NCBI RefSeq assembly: GCF_019317285.1
Contig: NZ_CP079218.1
Coordinates: 3,720,001 to 3,784,000, forward strand
Source: Pedobacter sp. D749
GTDB taxonomy: Bacteria > Bacteroidota > Bacteroidia > Sphingobacteriales > Sphingobacteriaceae
DNA length: 64,000 bases
Direction of reading: 5' to 3'
This document shows positions 1 to 9,337 of this stretch, in pieces. Both the position numbers and the translations under genes were made by a program. The notes below the pieces were generated by a model, which saw nothing but the letters and a program-made list of their open reading frames with translations, was not told the DNA's origin and did no database searches. Numbering within the stretch: the first letter of the stretch is position 1; the number at the start of each line of letters is the position of its first letter.

Positions 1-1
1 A

Positions 2-334
2 AAGCACGAATCGGATAACAGTGCAAAAATAGCTCTTGCCTTAGTGGCTGGTTTAGCAGCTGGCGCAGTAATTAGTATTTTATTTGCTCCGGATAGCGGT
101 GCAGGCACGCGTGGAAAAATTGCTGGCGGGGCCAAAAACCTGCGTTATGGCTTCCAAGATAAATATAACCTGTTAAAAGAGAAAGTTTTTGGCGTAGAAG
201 CCATTGAAGAAGACATTGTTGAACATGAAGTGCCTCATTTTAAACACACGGTTGCTAAAAAACGTAAATCAGATGTGAAAGAGATTCTGGAAAATGCCCA
301 TGAAAATGGTCAGGTACAGGAAGGACAAGGATAA
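2..334 (+). CDS. YtxH domain protein, 5' end cut by window edge
   Basis: The reading frame is open to the left edge of the window, so the true start lies outside; the first in-frame GTG at 44 is unlikely to be the start. The visible part begins with a charged stretch, then a small hydrophobic Ala/Gly-rich segment, then the signature LFAPDSGAGTRGKI and a Lys-rich helical tail. This is the layout of YtxH/gas-vesicle-GvpP-like small membrane-associated proteins, which are often stress-associated but whose molecular role is not well defined. The tail ends in Glu/Gln/Gly-rich residues. A strong hairpin follows the stop, so it is probably the last gene of its unit. Confidence 0.75.
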   Translation, partial: KHESDNSAKIALALVAGLAAGAVISILFAPDSGAGTRGKIAGGAKNLRYGFQDKYNLLKEKVFGVEAIEEDIVEHEVPHFKHTVAKKRKSDVKEILENAHENGQVQEGQG

Positions 335-359
335 CGTTATAAAGAGATCAATGTGTCAT

Positions 360-393
360 TTGCATGGATTAATTAATCCATGCAATCCTTTTT
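360..393 (+). terminator. Intrinsic terminator after the YtxH gene
   Basis: A near-perfect palindrome (TGCATGGATT, loop AATT, AATCCATGCA, 361-384, extended by one T/A pair) is followed by a CCTTTTT tract. It lies 26 nt after the YtxH stop and before the next plus-strand gene at 436. Confidence 0.75.
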
Positions 394-435
394 ACCTATA
401 AACAATTTCTTAGTTTTACGGGATAATATCTCCAT

Positions 436-1185
436 ATGATTTTTATCCTCTCGAAGATTCTGCTTTTCCTCATTAAACCGATAGTTTGGATTTGCGTGCT
501 TTTGATTTTTGCAGTTGCATCTAAGCAACCTAAACAAAGGAAAAGGTATTTATTATATACCTTGATTATCTTTTTCTTTTTCTCCAATGGTTTTATTGCT
601 GGCAAAATAGTAAACACTTACGTATCAGGCGACTATCCAAAATCCCAAAAATACGATGTTGGCATCGTACTGGGAGGTTTCTCGGGTTTAAATAAGCGAA
701 ATAATGAAATTGCTTTTAATGGGGCAGGAGATAGATTGTTCCAGGCAATTGCACTTTATAAAAAAGGATATATTAAGCAGATATTAATTAGTGGCGGAAA
801 CGCCAATATAATAGACTCACAAGTAAAAGAAGCTGATTTAGCCTTTAAATACTTAAAACTGATCGGCATTCCCGATACTGCAATCCTGATTGAAAAGCGA
901 AGCAGAAATACCGTCGAAAATGCCAGGTACAGCATGGCACTCATTACTAAAAACAACCCAAATGCTAAAATTCTGGTCATTACCAGTGCATGGCACATCC
1001 CAAGGGCAAAACTAATTTTTGATAAACAAGCCAAGCGTAATATTGAATATTATCCGACCAATTTTATGGGAAATACCGAATTTGAATTGGACAATTTAAT
1101 TATTCCAAACGCTACTGCTTTAACAATATGGGAGTTGTTATTTAAAGAATGGATTGGATTAGCGGTAGACAGTTTTAGAGCCTAG
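436..1185 (+). CDS. YdcF/SanA-like DUF218 membrane protein
   Basis: 249 residues. Two N-terminal hydrophobic helices (about residues 5-27 and 38-58) are followed by a soluble DUF218 (YdcF-like) domain. Recognisable family landmarks are the strand VGIVLGG at about 76-82, the LISGG motif, the ENARYS segment that follows SRNTV, and VITSAWHIPRA near the C-terminal third. DUF218 proteins bind nucleotide-like ligands and several are linked to envelope or cell-wall metabolism (SanA, ElyC), but the substrate here is unknown. The gene stands alone, after a terminator and convergent with obg. Confidence 0.8.
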   Translation: MIFILSKILLFLIKPIVWICVLLIFAVASKQPKQRKRYLLYTLIIFFFFSNGFIAGKIVNTYVSGDYPKSQKYDVGIVLGGFSGLNKRNNEIAFNGAGDRLFQAIALYKKGYIKQILISGGNANIIDSQVKEADLAFKYLKLIGIPDTAILIEKRSRNTVENARYSMALITKNNPNAKILVITSAWHIPRAKLIFDKQAKRNIEYYPTNFMGNTEFELDNLIIPNATALTIWELLFKEWIGLAVDSFRA

Positions 1186-1258
1186 TTTTGTTAATAGTAA
1201 AGTCATTAGTCAGCAGTAGAAATTAATGAACAACTGACCATTGAACTAATGAACTGCC

Positions 1259-2254
1259 TTATCCTTCAATCGCTTTCCAAAGCATATCTTTCAGCTCTAA
1301 AATATTCTTTTCAGCTACTGATGAGATAAATATCGATGGGATATTTGGCAAATCCTGTTTCATTTCTTCCATCAGTTCTTCATCTAACATATCCGATTTG
1401 GTAATGGCTAAAACGTGTGGCTTTTGCATTAATTCAGGATTGTAAGACTCCAACTCACTTTTAAGGATTTCATATTCTTCTTTGATAGAACGGCTTGTAT
1501 CAGCCGGAACCATGAACAACAGCACCGAATTTCGTTCTATATGACGCAGGAAACGGTATCCTAAACCTTTACCCTTTGATGCACCTTCAATAATTCCAGG
1601 GATATCGGCCATTACAAAAGATTTTCCACCTCTGTAACTTACAATACCCAGATTAGGAACGATGGTAGTAAAAGGATAATCGGCTATTTCTGGCTTAGCT
1701 GCCGAAACCACAGAAAGTAATGTTGATTTTCCTGCATTTGGGAAACCAACGAGGCCAACATCAGCTAAAACTTTTAATTCTAAAATATTCCAAACCTCCT
1801 GTCCCTGCTCACCTGGTTGTGCAAAGCGTGGTGTTTGCTGAACAGAATTTTTAAAATGCGCATTACCCAAACCGCCACGGCCACCAGCTGTTAAAATCTT
1901 AGTTTCGCCATCTTTGGTAATTTCAAAAAGGATTTCACCGGTTTCAGCATCTTTGGCAATGGTACCAAGCGGAACCTCTAAAATTTCATCCTTGCCTTGT
2001 TTACCGAATTTATGGGAACTACCACCAGCACCACCATCTTCTGCGATGATATGCTTACGGTATTTAAGGTGTAACAATGTCCAGATATGAATACTTCCTT
2101 TAACGATAATGTGGCCGCCACGACCGCCATCACCACCATCAGGACCACCCATTGACGTTAAAATATCACGATGTAAATGTGCCGAACCTGCTCCACCTTT
2201 ACCAGAACGGCAACAAATTTTTACATAATCTACGAAATTCGAACCCTGTGACAT
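1259..2254 (-). CDS. obg: GTPase Obg/CgtA
   Basis: 331-residue essential GTPase involved in 50S ribosome assembly and growth control. The N-terminal Obg fold (about 1-160) shows its glycine-rich loops ([23 protein letters not shown]). The G domain follows with P-loop GFPNAGKS (170-177), G3 [10 protein letters not shown] and G4 TKSD. The protein ends soon after the G domain, so the C-terminal OCT extension of Bacillus-type Obg is absent, which is common in many phyla. It lies downstream of adk on the same strand, separated by 156 nt, so co-transcription is possible but not shown. Confidence 0.97.
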   Translation of the reverse strand: MSQGSNFVDYVKICCRSGKGGAGSAHLHRDILTSMGGPDGGDGGRGGHIIVKGSIHIWTLLHLKYRKHIIAEDGGAGGSSHKFGKQGKDEILEVPLGTIAKDAETGEILFEITKDGETKILTAGGRGGLGNAHFKNSVQQTPRFAQPGEQGQEVWNILELKVLADVGLVGFPNAGKSTLLSVVSAAKPEIADYPFTTIVPNLGIVSYRGGKSFVMADIPGIIEGASKGKGLGYRFLRHIERNSVLLFMVPADTSRSIKEEYEILKSELESYNPELMQKPHVLAITKSDMLDEELMEEMKQDLPNIPSIFISSVAEKNILELKDMLWKAIEG

Positions 2255-2410
2255 ATTTTAATATTGAAATGTTTTACTATTGGAACGTTGAAATGACAAC
2301 GCCTTTAAAATTAAAGAGTTATAACGTTTTAACATTATAACTCCTTTTATGTTTTTGAATAACGGATCGGGAATTAATTAACGCCTTTCCTTTATACTGC
2401 TACCTGAACT

Positions 2411-2986
2411 TTATACTTTATACTGATCAATTACAGCGCAAAGATCATTATAAACTGTTTCTATTTCACCAATTCCATTTACTTTATTCAACTTTCCTTG
2501 CTCTTCGTAATAAGGCAATACATGGATCGTTTTGTCAAAGTATTCTGAAATTCGCTTTTTCAGTTTTTCAGCATCATCATCTGGACGACCACTGGTTTTA
2601 TGACGCTCAGCAATACGTTTTGTTAACTCATCCTGATCAACATCTAAAGCAATAACACCAGCAATTTTACTGCCTTTACGCTCTAAAAATAAATCAAGCT
2701 CAATTGCTTGCGGAACAGTACGCGGAAATCCATCAAACACAAATCCCTTAGCATCAGGATTTTTATCTACCTCTTCTTCAAGCATGGCAATTGTAATGGC
2801 ATCAGGAACCAATTCCCCGTCAGCTAACAATTGACTCACTTTTTTTCCTAATTCGGTTTCTCCTTTAACGTGTGCTCTAAAAAGATCGCCTGTTGAAACG
2901 TGTACCAACTGATATTTTGCAATCAGTTTTTCAGATTGGGTGCCTTTACCCGCCCCTGGAGGGCCAAAGAGAACTAAATTAAGCAT
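2411..2986 (-). CDS. adk: Adenylate kinase
   Basis: 191 residues. It catalyses ATP + AMP to 2 ADP in the cytosol. The P-loop GPPGAGKGTQ is at residues 8-17, followed by the AMP-binding STGDLFR and GFPRT motifs and a short LID around ERHKTSGRPDDD. The LID is the short form without the zinc-binding cysteines of the long Gram-positive type. The start ATG at 2986 directly precedes the P-loop strand. A gene-free stretch of almost 900 nt lies upstream. Confidence 0.96.
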   Translation of the reverse strand: MLNLVLFGPPGAGKGTQSEKLIAKYQLVHVSTGDLFRAHVKGETELGKKVSQLLADGELVPDAITIAMLEEEVDKNPDAKGFVFDGFPRTVPQAIELDLFLERKGSKIAGVIALDVDQDELTKRIAERHKTSGRPDDDAEKLKKRISEYFDKTIHVLPYYEEQGKLNKVNGIGEIETVYNDLCAVIDQYKV

Positions 2987-3869
2987 TCAAGTTGTTTAGG
3001 TTATCTTCAAAAATTAAAAAAGCCTTATTCCTATGGCTCAGTTATAAGTAATATTCAAATCACTGATTAATAGGATTAGACATTGCTTACTTTCAAGGCT
3101 GCAAATATATAATTATTAATTTAGATGCCATTTAAAATTGATAATTTATTTAGAAAAGCACTATTTTAATGACATTTACCTTATTCTAAGAAGAATCTTG
3201 TGCCATTTTTATATTTGGCCGAATCTTCCTCAAATACTAAGTCAAATAAGCAAAAGATTCTTTTTAAATTTTCATAAGAATTTAAATGTTTGAAACAATT
3301 TTGTAATTATATGGACCTATCAATATAAAAAGGATAATCCCAATCAATGAATCCTAAATTTAAGTAAACTTATATGACGTATAAATACAGTAGAATCCAA
3401 ACCAAATAGCCAATAACATCATTAAAATATTTTTTTAAGGCAAAATATAGATACCGTTCTATGATAATTGTGCTCAGGCACAGCCATTTCATAGGATGTA
3501 AACAGCAACCAGCAAAAAACAAATCCATACCCTACCGGCTTGAGGTGTCTCGAAAAAAAAGATGAGTACAAAAAGCAAGTCGAATCTTCATGGTTCTCTG
3601 TTTATTCGAAAAGCCTTTTTATTAGCTGATTTGCAGTATACTGAGAAGAGCAGTTAATAACAGCAGCAGAATAAAAAAGGAATGGTTTAAAAAAGGATAA
3701 AAAATGAGGCTGTATCATAAAATGTATTCAATCGAATTGTCATATTGGGCCTGTCAGAACGCCTCGTAAGGCACCTAAAACAGGCCCTTCACTTCGATTA
3801 CGCTCAGTACAAGCTCACTCATGATGATAATTTTATTTTATGATACAGCCTTTCAGGTTTCATTATACA
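2987..3869. other. Gene-free region upstream of adk
   Basis: No credible coding sequence was seen on either strand. The part next to adk must carry its promoter, but no convincing Bacteroidota promoter match can be called by eye. About 3000-3700 is AT-rich and unremarkable. The right end holds a small inverted-repeat element (3707-3851), listed separately. Confidence 0.6.
3707..3851 (-). mobile_element. AGGCTGTATCATAAA element, copy A (MITE-like, terminator-like)
   Basis: The ends are perfect 17-bp inverted repeats: AGGCTGTATCATAAAAT at 3707-3723 and its complement at 3835-3851. The interior has a further hairpin (GGGCCTGT with ACAGGCCC). It starts 18 nt after the stop of the minus-strand dehydrogenase gene. 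Read on the minus strand, the distal end is followed by CATTTTTTATCC, so the transcript would form a long hairpin followed by a U-rich tract. No transposase is encoded. It belongs to the same family as 29709-29836, 38272-38557 and 39768-40217. Confidence 0.75.
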
Positions 3870-5027
3870 TTAAGGCTTTAAAACGACCTTAACGCAGTCT
3901 TCTTCCTTCTCATCAAAAATTTTATAGCCACGTGCTGCATCTTCAAGGGGAAGTGTATGGGTTATAATATCATCCAGCACTACTTTACCCTCATCTACAA
4001 GCCCTATCAGCTTATCAATATAGTTGAGTACCGGTGCCTGCCCCTGCTTAATGGTAATACCTTTATCGAATATCCTAAAAAGCGGAAAATTATCATAAGG
4101 AGATCCATAAACGCCCATAATAGATACGGTTCCCATCCTCCGGACAGCCTCAAAACACATTTCAAGGACTTTGATTGATCCTTTTTCAAAATTTATCGTT
4201 GCCTTAACCTTATCTATAAAGCTGCGTTCAGGTTCAAAGCCAACTGCATCAACACATACATCAGCTCCCCGTCCATCAGTCATTTCCCTAATGGCTGCTA
4301 CAACATCAATTTTATGTGGATTGAGGATGTCGACATTGTTTACAGCTTTTGCCTTTTCCAATCTGTAGTCAAGCGGATCGATCGCAATTACCCGGCTCGC
4401 TCCATTAATCCACGCTGCTTTCTGGGCCATTAAACCCACAGGCCCTGATCCAAAAATGGCCACCACCTCTCCTCCTTTGAGCTGTGCCCAGTCAATAGCC
4501 GACCAGCCTGTAGGAAAAATATCGGTCAGAAAAAGTGCCTGCTCATCACTTAAATGGGCCGGAACGATCCGCGGACTGATATCTGCATAAGGTACCCTTA
4601 CGTATTGTGCCTGCCCGCCCGAATATCCACCGTACAGATCGGTATAACCAAATAATGCACCACCTTTTTGACTCATCAGATCTCCATTAGGGCCATAGTT
4701 TTTAAAATTAGAATTTTCGCATGCCGGAGACGCCTCATGTGTACAAAAAAAACATTTACCGCAAGAAATGGGAAAAGGAACCACTACACGGTCGCCACGC
4801 TTAAGATTGGTAATGGAAGCACCAACTTCTTCTACAATCCCCATAAATTCATGCCCCATAACCAATGGTTCTTTTTGTGGAACTGCACCGCTTAAGATGT
4901 GGAGATCGGAACCGCAGATGGCAGTTGAGGTGACTTTCAGAATTACATCCCTTGGATCCAGAATTTCCGGATCGGGAACATTGTCTACCCGGATATCGCC
5001 AGGTTTGTGAAATACTGCTGCTTTCAT
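3870..5027 (-). CDS. Zinc-dependent alcohol dehydrogenase, formaldehyde-dehydrogenase-like
   Basis: 385 residues, medium-chain dehydrogenase/reductase family. Catalytic zinc ligands are visible as Cys38 (AICGSDLH) and His59-Glu60 (GHE). The structural zinc site has Cys89, Cys92, Cys95 and Cys103. A Rossmann motif (GSGPVGLMA) lies near 193 and is followed by a cofactor strand ending in AIDP. The sequence resembles the glutathione-dependent formaldehyde dehydrogenase-like subgroup, which includes NAD-retaining dismutases, so the physiological substrate cannot be named. It is a single gene, with a MITE-like terminator just after its stop. Confidence 0.88.
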   Translation of the reverse strand: MKAAVFHKPGDIRVDNVPDPEILDPRDVILKVTSTAICGSDLHILSGAVPQKEPLVMGHEFMGIVEEVGASITNLKRGDRVVVPFPISCGKCFFCTHEASPACENSNFKNYGPNGDLMSQKGGALFGYTDLYGGYSGGQAQYVRVPYADISPRIVPAHLSDEQALFLTDIFPTGWSAIDWAQLKGGEVVAIFGSGPVGLMAQKAAWINGASRVIAIDPLDYRLEKAKAVNNVDILNPHKIDVVAAIREMTDGRGADVCVDAVGFEPERSFIDKVKATINFEKGSIKVLEMCFEAVRRMGTVSIMGVYGSPYDNFPLFRIFDKGITIKQGQAPVLNYIDKLIGLVDEGKVVLDDIITHTLPLEDAARGYKIFDEKEEDCVKVVLKP

Positions 5028-5284
5028 AGTATTGATTTTAAGATATTGATGTTTAAACCTTGGTAAATCACCGGTGGTCTTAAATAATCAACAATGAAAA
5101 ATCAGCTATGGTTTAGGTAATTTTCATTTTTAAAAAACATTTAATCCTGGTTTAATAATCACCCTCACCATGCTTATTCTGGTTTAATTGGCAATAAACA
5201 ACAAATTAAATAGTAGTTACTAAGAATGCTTTTACGCAATAAATTGATCACACGAACTGAATGGATCAACTTTTTCTGAAGCTT

Positions 5285-8200
5285 TTAGCGCCCATAAAGT
5301 TCGGTTTCTGCTTTAAGCCACTTTATCGTTTTCTCCTCTATAAATTGTTCATTTGCCCTCCATGACCAATTGCCTGTTGCCTTACCGGGTATATTCATCC
5401 TCGCAGTTTCGTCTAACTGCAGAATATCCTGCATGGGGATTATGGCAATTTTGGCAATTGAAGCATAACAGAGCCTGATCAGGATGGGATTTATATTTTT
5501 TTCATTAACCGCTGTACCTACATACTTCGAAAGTCGTTTTCTAAGGTTTGCATCTGTTTCATTTTTAAACCAGCCCAGGGTGGTATTGTTATCATGTGTT
5601 CCGGTATAAACAATAAAATTTGCGGAATCGTATAGATGTGGGATATGCACCGATCCGGCTAAATCGTCGCCAAAAGCAAATTGCAGTACTTTCATCCCCG
5701 GCAATCTAAATTGTTTTCTCAACTGCTCTACATCCGCTGAAATTTCACCCAGATCTTCGGCAATAAATGGTAGTTTGCCCAATTTCCTTTCCATTGTTTT
5801 AAAAAATATGGCACCAGCTCCAGGTTTCCAAGTACCATCTACTGCATCCTCATTACTGGCATCCACCTGCCAATAAGTAGAAAAAGCCCTAAAATGATCT
5901 AAACGGAGAAGGTTATACAGCTGTTGGTTTTTCTTTAACCGGTTTTCCCACCATTTAAAATCATTATCTTTCATCTTTTCCCAGTTGTATATCGGCATGC
6001 CCCAGAGTTGCCCCTTTTCGTTAAAATAATCAGGAGGAACGGCAGCAACCTCCGTTCTGTTTCCATTTTTGTCCAGCAGAAAATTTTCACGTTGCCCCCA
6101 TACTTCCACAGAATCATAATCGAGGTAAAATGGGAGATCGCCGATCAGGCCTATGCCTTTCGCATTTGCATATTCTTTTAACCTATACCATTGGTGATAA
6201 AAAACAAACTGGTTCCATTTTATTTCTTCAATTTCGGACTGATTGCTTTTTTCGAAATCAATGATGGTTTCGGCATCCTTTAATTTAAATTTTTCTGGCC
6301 AGTTAAACCATTCTTTACCCTTAAAATATTGCTTTATGCAGGTATAAAGTGAAAAATCGGCCAACCAACTTTGTTCATTTTTGCAAAACAGATTAAATTT
6401 ATTTACCAGGTTTTCGTCACTCTTAATTTTAAACGATTGATAGGCCTTATTTAAAGTTCGCTGTTTCATTTCTTCTACTTTTTTGAAATCTACAGGCCCT
6501 GCTTCTGGTAACATACAGGCGTTTAAATCACTTTCATTTAAAAGGTCTTGTTCAAATAAGCGCTCAGGACTGATCAGCATCATATTTCCGGCCATGGAAG
6601 AGTTGCTGGAATAGGGCGAATATCCGGTTTCTTTCTTAGTTGGATTAATCGGTAAAACCTGCCAGTAGCGTTGCCTTGATTCGGCAAGAAAATCTACAAA
6701 TTTATTGGCGCCAGGGCCTAAATCGCCAATGCCAAAACGGGATGGCAAAGCACTAATATGCATAAGCACACCAGCAGAACGCGGATTATTATCTGAAATT
6801 AACTTAATTACCGCCAACTGCATGTGGTTAAACAATTGGCTGATCAGAATCCCTTCGAATAAGGGATCTTTATATTCTTTTTTTTCGGTTAGCAGATTTT
6901 GCCAGCCAAGAGGTGCCTCATTTGGCAACAATACCTGGGTATCTTCCCAATTAAAATTATCAGCTGCTACATTTTGATTTTTACAGCATTTAGCAAACCC
7001 CAAAGGAACCACCGTGATTAACCATTGCTGTTTATATTGCCTTGCAAAAGCACAAATATGCTGGCTATATTTACCCTTAACCTGCAAAGGAAGGTACGCT
7101 CCACGTTCAAAAACTTCGGACTCGGATTTTCTGATCTTCAGCAAAGTTTTAGTTAACCACATTTTGATCTTTCCCGAAAACCTGTCTTCCCAAAGCTTTT
7201 TAAAATTAGCAGGCACATCAAATGCTGCCATCAGATCCGTCCTATCTTCATAATTAACAGGTCTTCTGTTATCTGGATCAACAAGACTTAAATCCCACAA
7301 TTCCGTTCCCTGATAGATATCCGGAATACCAGGACAAGTGAATTTCAGGGTAAGCTGAACTAAACTATTGATGACTGCAAAATCGGAGATGCGTTTTAAA
7401 AAATTTCTGATTAAACTATTGCTCTCCTGCTTTTCAGTTAAAATAGCCTGCGAAAATTCGGTGAGTTTTTCCTCGTAATTTTCATCTGGATTTGCCCAGT
7501 CTGATCGCTTTTTCGATTCCCGTAACGCTTTTACAATAAACTGTGCCAAACGGTTTTCGATTTCATGATCATCATCCTCACGAAAGGGCAAAGCGCCAAT
7601 AATGGTCTGCAGGACTAAATAAACATCATTATCATGTAATAGATTAAAAGACGTATGCTGGTTTTTTAAGGATTCGAAAGTTTTTTTTAGTTGCTGCACC
7701 AATTGAGACCACTCATCCGGAAGATCGCTAAGTACATTTAATCTTGCCCTAACATCTTCGCCTTTTTTGGTATCGTGGGTGGAACTTCCATTGATGCTAA
7801 ATGGCCAGTCCTGCTGGCGTTTATGCATTTCATTATGAAATTCAGGCACTGCCATTCCAAAAGCATCAGGCGCATCGCCCACCTCCGCATGGCCTATAAA
7901 ACGGTTATAGGTGAACATAGCGGTATCTTCTACTCCTTTGGCCATTAGTGGTCCTGTAAACTGCATACAACGCTGAAAGAAATGGCTCAACTTTTTGTTG
8001 TGGGCGGCGTTTGCCTTTTTTGGGTTTTCCAAAAAGATTTTCTTCAACAATTCTCCTGCTTTAACCAGCTTTTTATGCTGGAGAATTGGTGTAAGTAGAT
8101 TTTGAACATGAAGTGATTCGGCCTCTGCCAATGGAAATTGATAGTTATAATACCGGTATACTGGCATGGCGATAAGCATTTCGGCAAGCGCCGTTTTAAG

Positions 8201-9337
8201 ATCATCTTGCTTAACGGTCGAAAAATCTGCCAGTTTAAGTGCCAAAAAGAGTTCGAACAAATTATCCAGTTCGCCTTGCATGTGCTTAAACAAAATGTTG
8301 CTTTTCTTTTCGTAAATCAACCTGGATGGATCAAGTTTTTTACCTGTTACTTCCTGATAAAGTTTATTAAAGGGTTTTTCTGCTTCTTTATTGGTAAAAA
8401 GGTTGTTTACCATTGCCAAAAAATCGTAGCCGGTACTTCCCTGCACTTTCCAGTTTTTAGGTAACTCTTCTCCACTTTCGAGAATTTTTTCTACCACGAT
8501 ATAAATATCTTTACCAACAGCTTTGCGAAGCCTTTGTAAATATTCTTTAGGATCATAGAGACCATCAACATGATCAATCCGCAAACCCTGGAAAATGCCT
8601 TTATCAATCAATTCAAAAATGTAACGGTGATAAAGATCGAATGTTTCCTGATGTTGCATATTGAGGCAGATCAACGCATTAACAGTAAAAAACCTGCGAT
8701 AGTTAATGTTATAATCGGTTTCCTGCCAGTTGCACAAGCGATAATGCTGGTTTTGAGCAATCCTGGTTAAAGCATTAGGATCCGTATTTATATCATTAAG
8801 GTCCTGTGTTGAAAGGGTCCTGGCTGTTTCCGCATTTATCGGCCAATTAGAATCGCCATAACTTAAGTAGTATTTGCCTTTTATCGCGAGTACCTTTAAT
8901 TTCTGCTCTGCAATTGCTATTTCAAGATCCTCACCTAAAAAAGGGACCATCAGACGTCCGTCGCCTTTTTGCAGATCAATATCAAAAAAATGTACTAAAT
9001 CAGATTTATTTCCTTTTTCCAGTATATCCATTAACCACATATTATCCGGATGAAAAGCCATATGGTTGGGAACAATATCCTGGAGCCAGCTGATGCCGGC
9101 AGCTTTTAACTTTTTAGAAATTTTTATCAATTCGGCCTCGGTACCGATCTCTGGATTTATCTTGAGGGGATTTACCACGTCATAACCGTGTGTACTTCCG
9201 GGCATAGCCTCAAAAATTGGTGAAGCGTATATTGTGCCGATCCCCAGCTCAATGAGATAAGGAATGATTTCATTCAGAGATTTGAGGTTAAAATTTTTAT
9301 GAAACTGGATCCGATAGGTAGAAGTTGGTTTATACAT
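5285..9337 (-). CDS. TreY-MalQ fusion: malto-oligosyltrehalose synthase / 4-alpha-glucanotransferase
   Basis: About 1350 residues in one open frame. The N-terminal 845 or so residues are TreY, a GH13 enzyme that isomerises the reducing end of maltooligosaccharides into a trehalose unit; motifs include STYRIQF, DIVPNHMAFH, GLRIDHVDGLYDP with the nucleophile Asp, GSTGYDF and MAKGVEDTAMF. The last 500 or so residues (5285 to about 6790) are a GH77 amylomaltase, with HISALPSRFGIGDLG, GDLPFYLDYDSVEVW, RLDHFRAF, IAEDLG and YTGTHDNNTTLGW. There is almost no linker. I chose the ATG at 9337 (MYKPTSTYRIQF) because it matches the TreY N-terminus; an upstream ATG at 9424 would overlap treZ by about 95 nt. 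From 9337 the overlap with the treZ stop is 8 nt, suggesting translational coupling. Confidence 0.92.
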   Translation of the reverse strand: MYKPTSTYRIQFHKNFNLKSLNEIIPYLIELGIGTIYASPIFEAMPGSTHGYDVVNPLKINPEIGTEAELIKISKKLKAAGISWLQDIVPNHMAFHPDNMWLMDILEKGNKSDLVHFFDIDLQKGDGRLMVPFLGEDLEIAIAEQKLKVLAIKGKYYLSYGDSNWPINAETARTLSTQDLNDINTDPNALTRIAQNQHYRLCNWQETDYNINYRRFFTVNALICLNMQHQETFDLYHRYIFELIDKGIFQGLRIDHVDGLYDPKEYLQRLRKAVGKDIYIVVEKILESGEELPKNWKVQGSTGYDFLAMVNNLFTNKEAEKPFNKLYQEVTGKKLDPSRLIYEKKSNILFKHMQGELDNLFELFLALKLADFSTVKQDDLKTALAEMLIAMPVYRYYNYQFPLAEAESLHVQNLLTPILQHKKLVKAGELLKKIFLENPKKANAAHNKKLSHFFQRCMQFTGPLMAKGVEDTAMFTYNRFIGHAEVGDAPDAFGMAVPEFHNEMHKRQQDWPFSINGSSTHDTKKGEDVRARLNVLSDLPDEWSQLVQQLKKTFESLKNQHTSFNLLHDNDVYLVLQTIIGALPFREDDDHEIENRLAQFIVKALRESKKRSDWANPDENYEEKLTEFSQAILTEKQESNSLIRNFLKRISDFAVINSLVQLTLKFTCPGIPDIYQGTELWDLSLVDPDNRRPVNYEDRTDLMAAFDVPANFKKLWEDRFSGKIKMWLTKTLLKIRKSESEVFERGAYLPLQVKGKYSQHICAFARQYKQQWLITVVPLGFAKCCKNQNVAADNFNWEDTQVLLPNEAPLGWQNLLTEKKEYKDPLFEGILISQLFNHMQLAVIKLISDNNPRSAGVLMHISALPSRFGIGDLGPGANKFVDFLAESRQRYWQVLPINPTKKETGYSPYSSNSSMAGNMMLISPERLFEQDLLNESDLNACMLPEAGPVDFKKVEEMKQRTLNKAYQSFKIKSDENLVNKFNLFCKNEQSWLADFSLYTCIKQYFKGKEWFNWPEKFKLKDAETIIDFEKSNQSEIEEIKWNQFVFYHQWYRLKEYANAKGIGLIGDLPFYLDYDSVEVWGQRENFLLDKNGNRTEVAAVPPDYFNEKGQLWGMPIYNWEKMKDNDFKWWENRLKKNQQLYNLLRLDHFRAFSTYWQVDASNEDAVDGTWKPGAGAIFFKTMERKLGKLPFIAEDLGEISADVEQLRKQFRLPGMKVLQFAFGDDLAGSVHIPHLYDSANFIVYTGTHDNNTTLGWFKNETDANLRKRLSKYVGTAVNEKNINPILIRLCYASIAKIAIIPMQDILQLDETARMNIPGKATGNWSWRANEQFIEEKTIKWLKAETELYGR

